Notes under the pieces: model-generated
The model's database searches: none
What the model was told of the DNA's origin: nothing
What the model saw: only the letters and a program-made list of their open reading frames with translations
Assembly (NCBI GenBank): GCA_900320795.1
Contig: ONTQ01000002.1
Location: forward strand, 25,855 to 89,854
DNA length: 64,000 bases
Reading direction: 5' to 3'
Origin: an uncultured Bacteroidales bacterium
GTDB lineage: Bacteria; Bacteroidota; Bacteroidia; Bacteroidales; UBA932
Position numbers and translations under genes: made by a program
In this document: piece after piece, positions 18,636 to 26,929 of the stretch
Position numbering within the stretch: the first letter of the stretch is position 1
How the letters are laid out: each line of letters opens with the position of its first letter

Positions 18636-18877
18636 CCTCTCCTCGGCAAGGACTTCGCATTTATGGGAAGTTTATTGCCAGAAACCGCGGGAGGAACAAA
18701 TTTGCAAGGATCGTTGCGGCAATTTGCCCTAAGGCAGGAGACGCAAAATCAATCCCGAAAAAATCCAACGACCTTGCAAGTATCCGTGCCCGTTTCAAGG
18801 TTCCTGCTACGAAATAACCATCTGTACGAGAAAACCAAGCACGTGTTGCCCCACTTCTGTGTTGTTCTGGCAGCGCC
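18529..18877. other. Gene-poor spacer between folA and array B
   Basis: Apart from the weak 40-codon frame at its left end, I see no gene, tRNA or clear hairpin here. Open frames on both strands continue into array B but are produced by the 51-bp periodicity. Confidence 0.5.
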
Positions 18878-19138
18878 GTGCACAAAAAGGGGCGGTTTGG
18901 TGCACGGGAGGCCGAAAAGCGAGGTGTCGTGTACGAAAAGGGCCGGTTTGGTGCACGAGAGGCCGAAAAGCGAGGTGCCGTGCACAAAAAGGTGGTGTTT
19001 GGTGCACGAGAGGGCTAAAAGCGAGGTGTCGTGCACAAAAAGGGGCGGTTTGGTGCACGAGGGGGCGAAAAGCGAGGTGCCGTGCACGAAAATGGTGTGT
19101 TTGGTGCACGGGGGGCCGAGAACCACAGCGTCGTGCAC
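18878..19138. repeat. Tandem array B, 51-bp period, five units plus a partial, inverted relative to array A
   Basis: GTGCAC (once GTGTAC) recurs at 18878, 18929, 18980, 19031, 19082 and 19133, exactly 51 bp apart, each with a second GTGCAC about 21 bp on. The reverse complement aligns base for base with array A over the CTCGTGCACCAAAC start, the TTTTxGTGCACGAC middle and the AGCCCT end. Internal segments differ from array A, so each array has been homogenised separately. It lies upstream of galM. Confidence 0.92.
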
Positions 19139-19272
19139 AAAAAGGGCCTTCCATAGCCGAGTGTTTCGGAACGCCGGAAGGAATTCCGAAAAAAATCAGA
19201 ACGGAAAAAGGAATCAAAATAGGAAAAACAGGCCCCCGGAACGAATCTCTTTTTTCTTGTTTAATTAAGTTG

Positions 19273-19280
19273 TACCTTTG
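19273..19280 (+). promoter_or_regulatory. Putative -7 box of galM
   Basis: TACCTTTG matches TAnnTTTG, 18 nt before the galM ATG. Confidence 0.5.
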
Positions 19281-19298
19281 TGAGAAAGACTCACTGAT

Positions 19299-20348
19299 AT
19301 GAACATTACCAAAGAACTCTGGGGCACTTCGCCCGACGGGAAGGAAATCTTCCTCTATACCCTTAAGAATGCCTCCGGCGCTTATGTACAGCTTTGCAGC
19401 GTGGGAGCCGGCATCGTCTCCATCGTGGTCCCGGACCGGAACGGCAAACTCGAAGACGTAGTCATCGGCTACAGGAATACAAACGATTATTTTGCCGACG
19501 GCCCCTGCTCCGGCAAGGTCCCCGGGCGCTTTGCCAACCGCATTGCCAAGGGCAAGTTCACCCTGGACGGAGTGGAATATACGCTGCCTGTCAACAACGG
19601 CCCCAACCACCTCCACGGCGGCCCCAAGGGTTTCCAGAACCAGGTTTGGGAAAGCCGTATCGAAGGAGATTCGGTAGAATTTCTCTACTATTCGGCCGAC
19701 GGCGAGGCCGGCTATCCCGGCAACCTGAAGGCCGTTGCGCACTATACCTGGGGAGAAGACAATTCCCTGAAACTCATCCTCACGGCCCAGACGGACAAGC
19801 CCACCGTGGTGAACCTCACCAATCATGTCTATTTTAACCTGGACGGAGAGGCCTCCGGCAGCGTCCTGAACCACAAACTGGAACTCAACGCCTCGCAGTG
19901 GCTTCCCACCGACGAAACCCTCATCCCGCAGGGAGAGCCGCAGGACGTGGCAGGCACCCCCATGGACTTTGTGGAGGCCAAGCCCATCGGCCGGGATATC
20001 CAGGCCGATTTCCCCGCCCTCAAATACGGCAAGGGCTATGACAACTGCTATCTGATTGACGGCGCCCTGCCCGGCCAGTTGAGCACGGCGGCAGAACTCT
20101 GGGGTGCCACCTCCGGCCGCCACCTGGAGGTCCTCACCACCCAGCCGGCGGTGCAAATTTATACCGGAAACTGGCTCAAGGGCTGCCCGGAAGGAAAATC
20201 CGGCCATGCTTACGAGGATTACGACGCCGTGGCCATCGAGTGCCAGCACTGCCCCGACTCCCCCAACCGGCCCGATTTCCCCACCACCGTCCTCCGTCCG
20301 GGAGAAGTGCTGGAAGAAGCCATCATCTGGGCCTTCGACGCACGTTAA
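19299..20348 (+). CDS. galM: Aldose 1-epimerase (mutarotase)
   Basis: Interconverts alpha and beta anomers of galactose, glucose and related sugars at the head of the Leloir pathway; cytosolic, no signal peptide. 349 aa, typical length. Motifs are GRFANRIAKGKF, NNGPNHLHGGPKGF with the first catalytic His, TNHVYFNLDG with the second His, and AIECQHCPDSPNRPDFP near the C-terminus with the catalytic Glu. It stands alone, with no galK or galT adjacent. Its 3' end overlaps the convergent barrel protein gene by 4 nt. Confidence 0.95.
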   Translation: MNITKELWGTSPDGKEIFLYTLKNASGAYVQLCSVGAGIVSIVVPDRNGKLEDVVIGYRNTNDYFADGPCSGKVPGRFANRIAKGKFTLDGVEYTLPVNNGPNHLHGGPKGFQNQVWESRIEGDSVEFLYYSADGEAGYPGNLKAVAHYTWGEDNSLKLILTAQTDKPTVVNLTNHVYFNLDGEASGSVLNHKLELNASQWLPTDETLIPQGEPQDVAGTPMDFVEAKPIGRDIQADFPALKYGKGYDNCYLIDGALPGQLSTAAELWGATSGRHLEVLTTQPAVQIYTGNWLKGCPEGKSGHAYEDYDAVAIECQHCPDSPNRPDFPTTVLRPGEVLEEAIIWAFDAR

Positions 20349-23300
20349 AAGTCCATTCCCAGAATCAGTTCCACGGACCAGGGTTTTTCCTGGCCCGTGT
20401 TTTTGTACCAGGAGCCGCCCAGGTAGGACACCGATACGCCCAGCGAAGCGTCGAAGGGAAGGATGAGTTTCGAGAACTCGGCGGTGAAATCGGCCCCGGC
20501 GCTCCAGAGGTTACCGCCCGTGAAACCGGTGAAGTCCCCGTGTGGGGTAAGGATGAAGTTCCTGATGTACGCGATACCGGGGATGCTGATGTCTCCCAAA
20601 TAGACGGGAAGGGCATAGTCGGCCGTGAGCTTCCACTGAAAGGGATGGGCCTTGGCGACGGCCTGTCCGGCCTCGGGGTCGAATCCGCGCGGCAGGGTGT
20701 TCACGCTCAATTCCCCGAAATACGGCCCCTGGGGCCTTATTTGCTGCTGCACCATGCCTGTGAGGCGCAGGCCCTGGGTTTTCCAGAGGCCGGGAAGGTA
20801 ACCGTACACATAGGCATACAAGTTGGGGGTGAACTCCCGGGTGAGGCCGGGCCGGAGGCTGGCACCCAGTTCGGCGCCGATTCCCAGCCGGGGATAAATC
20901 TGGCTTTCTCCCTTGGAAAGAATAGCATAGCCGCGGACCGAAGCCTTGAGGCGCTGCGTGAGCACCTGAGCGTCGGTCCCCACCTCGCCGGAAAGGCGCC
21001 AGCGGGTTTTCATGTTCTTGGGGTACGGAGACAGTTTCCAAACGACCGGATCGGTGGCCAGACTGTTGTTGGAGAAGGTATAGCTGAGTTGGGGGACAAA
21101 GCCGTAATTAACCCCGAAACGCTTCATGCTTAACGGGATATAGGTCCGGAGGGAGGCCTCCACAAAGGGGGCTTCGCGCAGGAAGGAACCCAGGGTCTGG
21201 TTCACAACGGCCTTCTGGTCATATACGTTCAGGAAATACTGGCGGGCACGACGGTCTCCCACATCCACACTGGCCTCGAAAACGGGGAACAGGCCGGTAT
21301 AGACCAGGCGGGCGTGGAAGGCGTTGCGCCAGTTCTGCGGATTGTCCGGACTTCGGTGCAGGCCATACCCCACCATGCCGGAAACCGTGCCCAGCGTGTT
21401 CTGGAAAAAGCCGCTGAGGCCCAGCGAGGCCGTCTCATAGGAGAAATCCATGCTGCCTTCCTTCACGGCGTCGTAGTTCACATAGAGCGGCAGCCAGGAG
21501 TGCAGGCGCAGGGGGTGCCGGAACTTGTAGTAACGTTTTGGGGCGCTCATGGGGACGGCCGACGAAAGGTCCGGCAGGGGCCCCAGCGCCTGTTCCTGTT
21601 CGCGGAGATGATCGGCCAGGAAATAAGAGTGGACGTCGGAGAAGGACACTTCCCGGGGCCGGAGACTGTCCAGCGGGGTGCGGTACAGCATCATTCCCTC
21701 CAGCGTCTGGGCCGTCGTATAGAGGTAGCGGTGGTCCAAGGCGGGGTCCGTGCAGCCATATCGGGTGGAAGTTATCTGCAGCAGGCGGTTGTCGGCCGGG
21801 TAATACTGGTAAAATTCGTTGACGCCCGTTCGGTCCGAAACCCATTCCACGCAGCCGTCTCCGCTGCCCATGTTCACCACTTTCTGAACGGACGGGGCCA
21901 GCACTTCTTCCCAGTCCCCTTCCGGCGTAATCCGGTAAATGCCATATCCATCGGCCGATACGCCGGAAAGATAAACCGAGCCCTCCAGCCAGGCGAATTC
22001 CGTGGCCTGGATGCCGTCCGGGACGCGCGTGCGGCGAACGGCGCGGCCATCCTCCGTCGAAAGCAGCGTCACATAATTCTCTCCGGCCGGCAGGAATTCG
22101 GAAACGGCCAGGAGGCTTCCGTCCGGGGAAGGGTGGGGGCTGAAGTAATAGTGTCCCGTGACCAACTCGTGCGCTTTACCGGTAGCGATATCGTAATAAC
22201 AGACGGCCGACATGCCGGCGAGCTTCCACCGGGCATCCCGCCTTTTTTCCGACCAGTAGAGGCGGTTTTTGGTTCTTTCGTAAAAGAGGGACATCTCCAT
22301 GGAGGCGAAATCCATCAGGTGCTTCACTTTTCCATCCCGGATGGAAACCAGTTCGGCGGGGTGCAGATACCCTTCCTGAAGCGCGTAAATGGTGCCGTCA
22401 TCCGCCAGCTGGGGTGTGGCATAGTCCACCGGGAACGATTCCGTCTGGGTAATCTGTTCCATGGGCTGGAACGGGGCGCGGGCGGCGGCATCGGCCCTCC
22501 AGTGGGCGTTCACCGTGTCCAGGATTTCGCGGAAAGTGGCTCCAAACGGCTGTCCGCCGGTGTTTTTCTTCACCGTACTGCGGAAGGCCGATGACAGGAG
22601 CCAGGGCCTCCGACGACCGTTTTCGGCCGTCTCCTTCATGAGGAAAGGGTTGCCGGTAAGATAGCGGGAGCCGGCCACGGCGAGATAGCCCACCGTGTAA
22701 TAGTCCGGCGTATAGTGCTTGTACGAGCCGTAGCGCCAGCGGAACCAGTTGCGATAGTCTCCCTGGTCCAGCGCTACCTGGTAATAGTTCAGGAAATCGG
22801 CCGTACGGGCACGGGTGGCTTTCCACAGGCCGGCTTCGGCCGATACGGCGTCTCCCTCTCCCAGGGACAGGCCCAGGAAGGTTTCATAAATGACCGGATT
22901 CCAGATTTCTCCCGAGAGGACGTTGAACAGTTTGAAGTATTTCCGGCTGCCTTGTTGGAATTGGGCCTGGTGACGCGGCTCGTGAGAGGCCAGCTGGATG
23001 GCCCAGGGTTCCGGATCCGCGGCGCCGGTTTCGGGCATGGTATAAAGATCCATGCGGGAAGGGGCCCAGCCTACGGATCCGTTGGAGTAGGGGTTGAAGG
23101 GGTGCAGCACCACGGGCATCTTGCGGCGCTGGCCTTGTCCCGGCGTGAGGCCGTAACTCCGGCCCAGGGGAACGCGGAACTGTTCCAGCAGACGGCCATA
23201 CGTGCGGGCCAGCGAATCGGTCCCCACGGGATAAATGAGTTGATAATGAGGTGTTTCTATGGTATTCCAGCGAAGGTGACCGGGGTCGTCACCGGCCAGA

Positions 23301-23368
23301 TAGAATTGTGCCTTCATGGGCAGGATTGCCAAAACGAAAGCAAGCGCTGTCAGAAGCGTTCGTCTCAT
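20345..23368 (-). CDS. Outer-membrane protein with HExxH metallopeptidase-like domain, propeller and C-terminal barrel
   Basis: 1007 aa from the ATG at 23368; the open frame continues 60 codons upstream but MRRTLLTALAFVLAILPMKAQ is a clear signal peptide and a TAACTTTG box sits 6 nt before it. Residues ~25-260 look like a gluzincin/peptidase MA-type domain: H129-E-P-R-H133, followed by GLSLGEGDAVSAE with a candidate third ligand Glu. Residues ~330-640 show PD40/propeller repeats such as YYFSPHPSPDGSLLAVSEF. The last ~330 residues have alternating beta-strand patterns and end in LGMDF, an outer-membrane barrel terminus. Such a fusion suggests a surface or periplasmic-face protease tethered to its own barrel. 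Catalytic activity is unproven. I do not know a characterised homologue. Confidence 0.75.
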   Translation of the reverse strand: MRRTLLTALAFVLAILPMKAQFYLAGDDPGHLRWNTIETPHYQLIYPVGTDSLARTYGRLLEQFRVPLGRSYGLTPGQGQRRKMPVVLHPFNPYSNGSVGWAPSRMDLYTMPETGAADPEPWAIQLASHEPRHQAQFQQGSRKYFKLFNVLSGEIWNPVIYETFLGLSLGEGDAVSAEAGLWKATRARTADFLNYYQVALDQGDYRNWFRWRYGSYKHYTPDYYTVGYLAVAGSRYLTGNPFLMKETAENGRRRPWLLSSAFRSTVKKNTGGQPFGATFREILDTVNAHWRADAAARAPFQPMEQITQTESFPVDYATPQLADDGTIYALQEGYLHPAELVSIRDGKVKHLMDFASMEMSLFYERTKNRLYWSEKRRDARWKLAGMSAVCYYDIATGKAHELVTGHYYFSPHPSPDGSLLAVSEFLPAGENYVTLLSTEDGRAVRRTRVPDGIQATEFAWLEGSVYLSGVSADGYGIYRITPEGDWEEVLAPSVQKVVNMGSGDGCVEWVSDRTGVNEFYQYYPADNRLLQITSTRYGCTDPALDHRYLYTTAQTLEGMMLYRTPLDSLRPREVSFSDVHSYFLADHLREQEQALGPLPDLSSAVPMSAPKRYYKFRHPLRLHSWLPLYVNYDAVKEGSMDFSYETASLGLSGFFQNTLGTVSGMVGYGLHRSPDNPQNWRNAFHARLVYTGLFPVFEASVDVGDRRARQYFLNVYDQKAVVNQTLGSFLREAPFVEASLRTYIPLSMKRFGVNYGFVPQLSYTFSNNSLATDPVVWKLSPYPKNMKTRWRLSGEVGTDAQVLTQRLKASVRGYAILSKGESQIYPRLGIGAELGASLRPGLTREFTPNLYAYVYGYLPGLWKTQGLRLTGMVQQQIRPQGPYFGELSVNTLPRGFDPEAGQAVAKAHPFQWKLTADYALPVYLGDISIPGIAYIRNFILTPHGDFTGFTGGNLWSAGADFTAEFSKLILPFDASLGVSVSYLGGSWYKNTGQEKPWSVELILGMDF

Positions 23369-23374
23369 ACAGCG

Positions 23375-23382
23375 CAAAGTTA
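23375..23382 (-). promoter_or_regulatory. Putative -7 box of the HExxH/barrel gene
   Basis: Minus-strand TAACTTTG, ending 6 nt before the ATG at 23368. It is divergent from the plus-strand box 14 bp away, so the two promoters share a 43-bp intergenic space. Confidence 0.55.
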
Positions 23383-23395
23383 CGGTTTTTTTCTG

Positions 23396-23403
23396 TACAT
23401 TTG
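23396..23403 (+). promoter_or_regulatory. Putative -7 box of the DUF5106 lipoprotein gene
   Basis: TACATTTG, ending 8 nt before the ATG at 23412. It implies a leader of a few bases at most. Confidence 0.5.
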
Positions 23404-23411
23404 CGGATAGT

Positions 23412-24365
23412 ATGAAAGAAAGAATTGTCATCGGCCTGGCCTGCCTGTTCTGTTTGGCCGCCTGCGGCCCCAAGAAGATGAAGGAAACCAAGGTGGAAGC
23501 CCGCCCCTTTCCGTCCGCTGTCGTCCCCATCATGATCGAGGACCCCAACCAGCGCGTTACCTATCTGGTGCAGCATTATTGGGACCCGTTCACCGCTCCG
23601 GACAGCCTGTATTTCTCTGATTCCCTCCACATCAACGGTGTCATGGCCGATGAGGTGGAAAAACAGATGGGAACTTTTGCGACTCTGCTCCAGCAAGTGG
23701 CGCCGGAGGGTGGCATCAAGGCCATGGAAAGGCTGTTCGCGCGCATGGACGGTTTCCAGGAGGCACACCCTTCCGCGAATCTTTTCGAGAAACTTAACAA
23801 CTTGGTAGCCAAGTATTTCTACGATCCCAACTCCCCCGTCCGCAGTGAGCAGTTGTATCTGCCTTATGTACAACGGCTGGCCGGAAGCACCCGGATATCG
23901 GCCACAGAGAAGCAGCGGTATGAGTGGGAGGCCAGAACCTGTGCGCTGAACCTTCCCGGCACCCCCGCGGCCAATTTTTCCTTCATCGATACCGAAGGCC
24001 GCAAGCGCACCCTGTACAGCATAGAAGCCGACCTCACCCTGTTGATTTTCGGCAATCCCGACTGCCGGGCCTGCCAGGAAATCCAACAGTCCATCGCGGC
24101 CATCGACGCTCTTTCCAAGGCCATCAAAAGCGGACAACTGAAGGTGGTGGACATTTACATCGACGAAGACATCACCATCTGGAAGGCCCGCATCCCGGAC
24201 TACCCCAAAGACTGGATCAACGGCTACGACCCGGATTTCATCATCCGCACCGACCTCCTCTACAATGTGCGCGCCCTTCCTTCCCTGTACCTTCTGGACA
24301 AGGACAAAACCGTTCTCCTGAAAGACTGCACGCCCGAACAGTTCTTCCGTGCCCTGGGGCTATAA
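23412..24365 (+). CDS. DUF5106 / thioredoxin-fold lipoprotein
   Basis: 317 aa lipoprotein; the signal ends in LAAC. The N-terminal ~170 residues match the DUF5106 pattern (DSLYFSDSLHINGVMADEVEKQMGTFATLL...). The C-terminal ~140 residues are a thioredoxin fold with a CxxC motif in FGNPDCRACQEI and a cis-Pro region near RALPSLYLLD. Such proteins are thought to be periplasmic thiol-disulfide oxidoreductases of Bacteroidota. The start follows a box at 23396. The NigD-like gene lies 69 nt downstream. Confidence 0.82.
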   Translation: MKERIVIGLACLFCLAACGPKKMKETKVEARPFPSAVVPIMIEDPNQRVTYLVQHYWDPFTAPDSLYFSDSLHINGVMADEVEKQMGTFATLLQQVAPEGGIKAMERLFARMDGFQEAHPSANLFEKLNNLVAKYFYDPNSPVRSEQLYLPYVQRLAGSTRISATEKQRYEWEARTCALNLPGTPAANFSFIDTEGRKRTLYSIEADLTLLIFGNPDCRACQEIQQSIAAIDALSKAIKSGQLKVVDIYIDEDITIWKARIPDYPKDWINGYDPDFIIRTDLLYNVRALPSLYLLDKDKTVLLKDCTPEQFFRALGL

Positions 24366-24434
24366 GCCTTTCAAAAAAATTTTTTTCCTGTTTTCGTGCA
24401 AGATTCCGCCAGGTGCGGGATTTAAGGATTGGGT

Positions 24435-25112
24435 ATGAAAAAATTGCTATACATACTGCTGGCTTTGACGCTGCTGCCCGCTTGCTCCAAGCAAGCCTCG
24501 GAGGTCATGGAGAAATTGAATTGTACATTTTTTGACATGAGCGGCAACATGACTCAGGCCATCGTTACCGTGAAGCAGGATGCCGAAGGGGTGGTTTTCT
24601 TTCAGTTGGACGAAAAAACCCAACTTTATCCGGTCAATTATGCGCAGCCCTACGAAGGCCTTAAGCGCATCATCTGCGGGCTTTCCCTGGATAAAGAAAA
24701 AAAACGCTGTTATATCCATTGGATGGATGAGATAGATCGGGGAGACGCCGCCACGGAAACAGGGACCCTGATGGACCCCCAGTCGGCCGGGCTGGATGTC
24801 CTCGATGATTGGATGACCAGCGTGGAGGACGGTTTTCTCACCGTCCATTATTCTGCCTGGTGGGGAGAGGGAAAAGTGCCACATACCCTTCGGCTGTACC
24901 GGAGCTCCGGAGAAGAAAACACCTTCGAACTCACCCTGCTGCACTTTAACAACGGCGACGAAGCCCTGGAAAAGGGTGATGCGCTGGTTTATTTCGATAT
25001 CGACCCCCTGCTCGCTCCGACGCAGGGAGAATATAAGACGTTAACTATAAAATGGACCACCCTTGAGGGAAAGGCTGCCTCAAAAGAATTCAAATATAGA
25101 AGCCGGCAGTGA
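24435..25112 (+). CDS. NigD-like lipoprotein
   Basis: 225 aa; lipoprotein signal ending in LLPAC. The core resembles NigD-type proteins of Bacteroidales: VTVKQDAEGVVFFQLDEKT followed by LYPVN, then VLDDWMTSVEDGFLTVHY and PHTLRL. NigD was named from a bacteriocin-associated locus in Prevotella, and its function is not established. The ATG at 24435 is preferred to a TTG 6 nt upstream. The following ECF sigma gene overlaps it in a different frame or begins directly after its stop, so the two are probably co-transcribed. Confidence 0.8.
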   Translation: MKKLLYILLALTLLPACSKQASEVMEKLNCTFFDMSGNMTQAIVTVKQDAEGVVFFQLDEKTQLYPVNYAQPYEGLKRIICGLSLDKEKKRCYIHWMDEIDRGDAATETGTLMDPQSAGLDVLDDWMTSVEDGFLTVHYSAWWGEGKVPHTLRLYRSSGEENTFELTLLHFNNGDEALEKGDALVYFDIDPLLAPTQGEYKTLTIKWTTLEGKAASKEFKYRSRQ

Positions 25113-25641
25113 GCAGGTGCTGATGGAGAGGCTCCGTCGGAAGGACCCCGAAGGGATGCGGCTTTTCTATGAGCGCTATGCCGGGTATCTGACGGCGGTG
25201 TGTACCCGTTATGTCCCGGACCGGGCATCGGCCCAGGACATTCTTCAGGATGCCCTTTTGCAGATTTTCAACGCTGCGGCGCGCTTTGAGTACCGGGGCG
25301 AGGGCAGTCTGAAGGCTTGGGCCGGGCGCATCACGGTGAACCGGGCGCTCAAATGGCTGAAGGCACAGGGGCGGCTCCGCTTTGTGGAAGACCTTCCGGA
25401 TATGCCGGAAGAGGAGGTGGCCGATGTCCGGAAAGTGCCCCCGGCCGTGCTCCAGGACTTTATCAAGTCCTTGCCCGACGGCTATCGGACCGTGTTCAAC
25501 CTGGTCGTTTTCGAACAGAAATCCCATAAGGAAATTGCCGCGCTGCTGGGTATCAAGGAGGACTCGTCGGCCTCCCAGTTCTTCCGGGCGCGGGCCGCAC
25601 TGGCGCGGAAAATCAATCAATATCTGAAGGAACATGAGTAA
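25063..25641 (+). CDS. ECF-type sigma-70 factor, first locus
   Basis: Up to 192 aa. The sigma2 region is RLRRKDPEGMRLFYERYAGYLT through VPDRASAQDILQDALLQIF and AWAGRITVNRALKWLK; sigma4 is LPDGYRTVFNLVVFEQ then SHKEIAALLGIKEDSSASQ. The start is uncertain: TTG at 25063 lies within the NigD-like gene, GTG at 25117 and ATG at 25123 lie just after it. I keep the longest form because the first sigma2 helix needs residues before the ATG. The stop overlaps the ATG of the anti-sigma/barrel protein by 8 nt, so that partner is the likely regulator. The target promoters are unknown. Confidence 0.9.
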   Translation: MRERLPQKNSNIEAGSEQVLMERLRRKDPEGMRLFYERYAGYLTAVCTRYVPDRASAQDILQDALLQIFNAAARFEYRGEGSLKAWAGRITVNRALKWLKAQGRLRFVEDLPDMPEEEVADVRKVPPAVLQDFIKSLPDGYRTVFNLVVFEQKSHKEIAALLGIKEDSSASQFFRARAALARKINQYLKEHE

Positions 25642-26905
25642 GAAATGGACAGATTCCCTTCCTTCCCTCCTGGAGGGTTATGAGGAAGCGGTGCCGGAAG
25701 GGCTGTGGGACGCAGTCCAGGCCGGTCTTGCCCCCAAAAAGCGCGTTGCTGCGGGGTGGTGGTATGCGGCCGGCGGCCTTCTGGCGGCCGCTGCGGTGAC
25801 GCTTGCCGTGTTCCTTTGGAAGCCACGGGCAGAGGTTCCCGTCTCCGTCGTCCCCGGAGACGCCCTCGTCCAGGCCGATGGGACAACACCCCCGGCCGAT
25901 GAGGCACCCCCCCCGGCCGATGACCCCGTCGCCCCCGTGCCGGACCTGGCGCCGGACCCAGCGCCGCGCATCCTGCCGGCCGCCCGCGGGCCGATATCCG
26001 TGGCGCCCAGGCCGGAGGTGCCCCGACATACGCAAAATGAGCCCGAAACGCAACCGTCGTGCAGCCAAGGTGCCCCGACAAACACAGAATCGGCCCAAAA
26101 TGCGCCCGCCGCGCAACCTGCCGCGCAACCTACCGCAAACCCTACCGCAAACCCTACCGCAAACCCTGCCGCGAACCCCGCCGCCGAACAGTTCGGGACG
26201 GTGGTCCCCCTGAGCCGGAAAAAGAAAGCGGGCCGCGTGGAGGTGCAGTTTTCGTCCGGGGCTTATCTGGCGCAGGCACGCACATCCAGCAGCGGTTTTG
26301 GCATCTCCTCGAATCCCGGCATTCCACAGGGTTTGACCAAAGCCTCGTCCGATGTCAATGTCTATATGCTCAGCCGGAACAGGGCCAGCGAAACGGAGGC
26401 TACCCATCGGCAAAACATCCGGCTCAGCCTGGGTGTCAGTTACGAGTTTGTGCCCCGCTGGAGCGTGGGGACCGGCCTGACATACACCTCGCTCCGCTCC
26501 GACTACAACATCACCTCCGGGGAATCGTCCACCAATACTGTACGGCACCTGTATTACCTGGGAGTCCCCATCACGCTGCAATGGCGGGCTTTTGAGTGGA
26601 ACTCGCTCAGTATCAATGTGAACACAGGCCCGCTCTTCGAGTGGGCGGTGAGCACCCGGGTGAATACGCAGACCTATATCGGGAATCATCTTACGTCACA
26701 GCAGCAGGAGTCGCATGATGTGAAGGATCCGCGCTGGTCGCTCTTTGCCGGAGTGGGGGTCCAGTATCAACTGTTCCGCTATGGCGCCCTTTTCCTGCAA
26801 CCGGGAGTGAGTTGGCACATTCCTACAGACAGCGGAGTGGAGTCTTTTTATTCGGCCCACCCGTTTTCTATAGATTTTACCTTCGGTTACCGTTTCACTT
26901 TTTAA
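25634..26905 (+). CDS. Anti-sigma-like / single-TM / outer-membrane-barrel hybrid, first locus
   Basis: 423 aa. Residues 1-41 are cytoplasmic and carry LEGYEEAVPEGLW, a motif shared with the paralogue at 46002. Residues 42-62 form one transmembrane helix followed by LWKP. Residues ~65-190 are a Pro/Ala/Asn-rich linker, including four copies of a 4-aa unit of the NPTA type from a 12-bp repeat. Residues ~195-423 are an eight-strand-type outer-membrane beta-barrel ending FTFGYRFTF. The order of parts suggests one chain reaching from cytoplasm to outer membrane, which would let barrel state control the sigma factor encoded just upstream. That mechanism is inference; known barrel proteins of this class are usually only called PorT/OmpW-like. 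Confidence 0.72.
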   Translation: MSKKWTDSLPSLLEGYEEAVPEGLWDAVQAGLAPKKRVAAGWWYAAGGLLAAAAVTLAVFLWKPRAEVPVSVVPGDALVQADGTTPPADEAPPPADDPVAPVPDLAPDPAPRILPAARGPISVAPRPEVPRHTQNEPETQPSCSQGAPTNTESAQNAPAAQPAAQPTANPTANPTANPAANPAAEQFGTVVPLSRKKKAGRVEVQFSSGAYLAQARTSSSGFGISSNPGIPQGLTKASSDVNVYMLSRNRASETEATHRQNIRLSLGVSYEFVPRWSVGTGLTYTSLRSDYNITSGESSTNTVRHLYYLGVPITLQWRAFEWNSLSINVNTGPLFEWAVSTRVNTQTYIGNHLTSQQQESHDVKDPRWSLFAGVGVQYQLFRYGALFLQPGVSWHIPTDSGVESFYSAHPFSIDFTFGYRFTF

Positions 26906-26915
26906 TTGGATTTTG

Positions 26916-26923
26916 TAACTTTG
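26916..26923 (+). promoter_or_regulatory. Putative -7 box of the 26930 barrel gene
   Basis: TAACTTTG, ending 6 nt before the GTG taken as start codon. Its position supports that start over the upstream TTG. Confidence 0.45.
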
Positions 26924-26929
26924 TCTCCT

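Noticed and set aside
18878-19138. CRISPR array
   Set aside because: Units are homogeneous along their whole length; there are no unique spacers and no cas genes.
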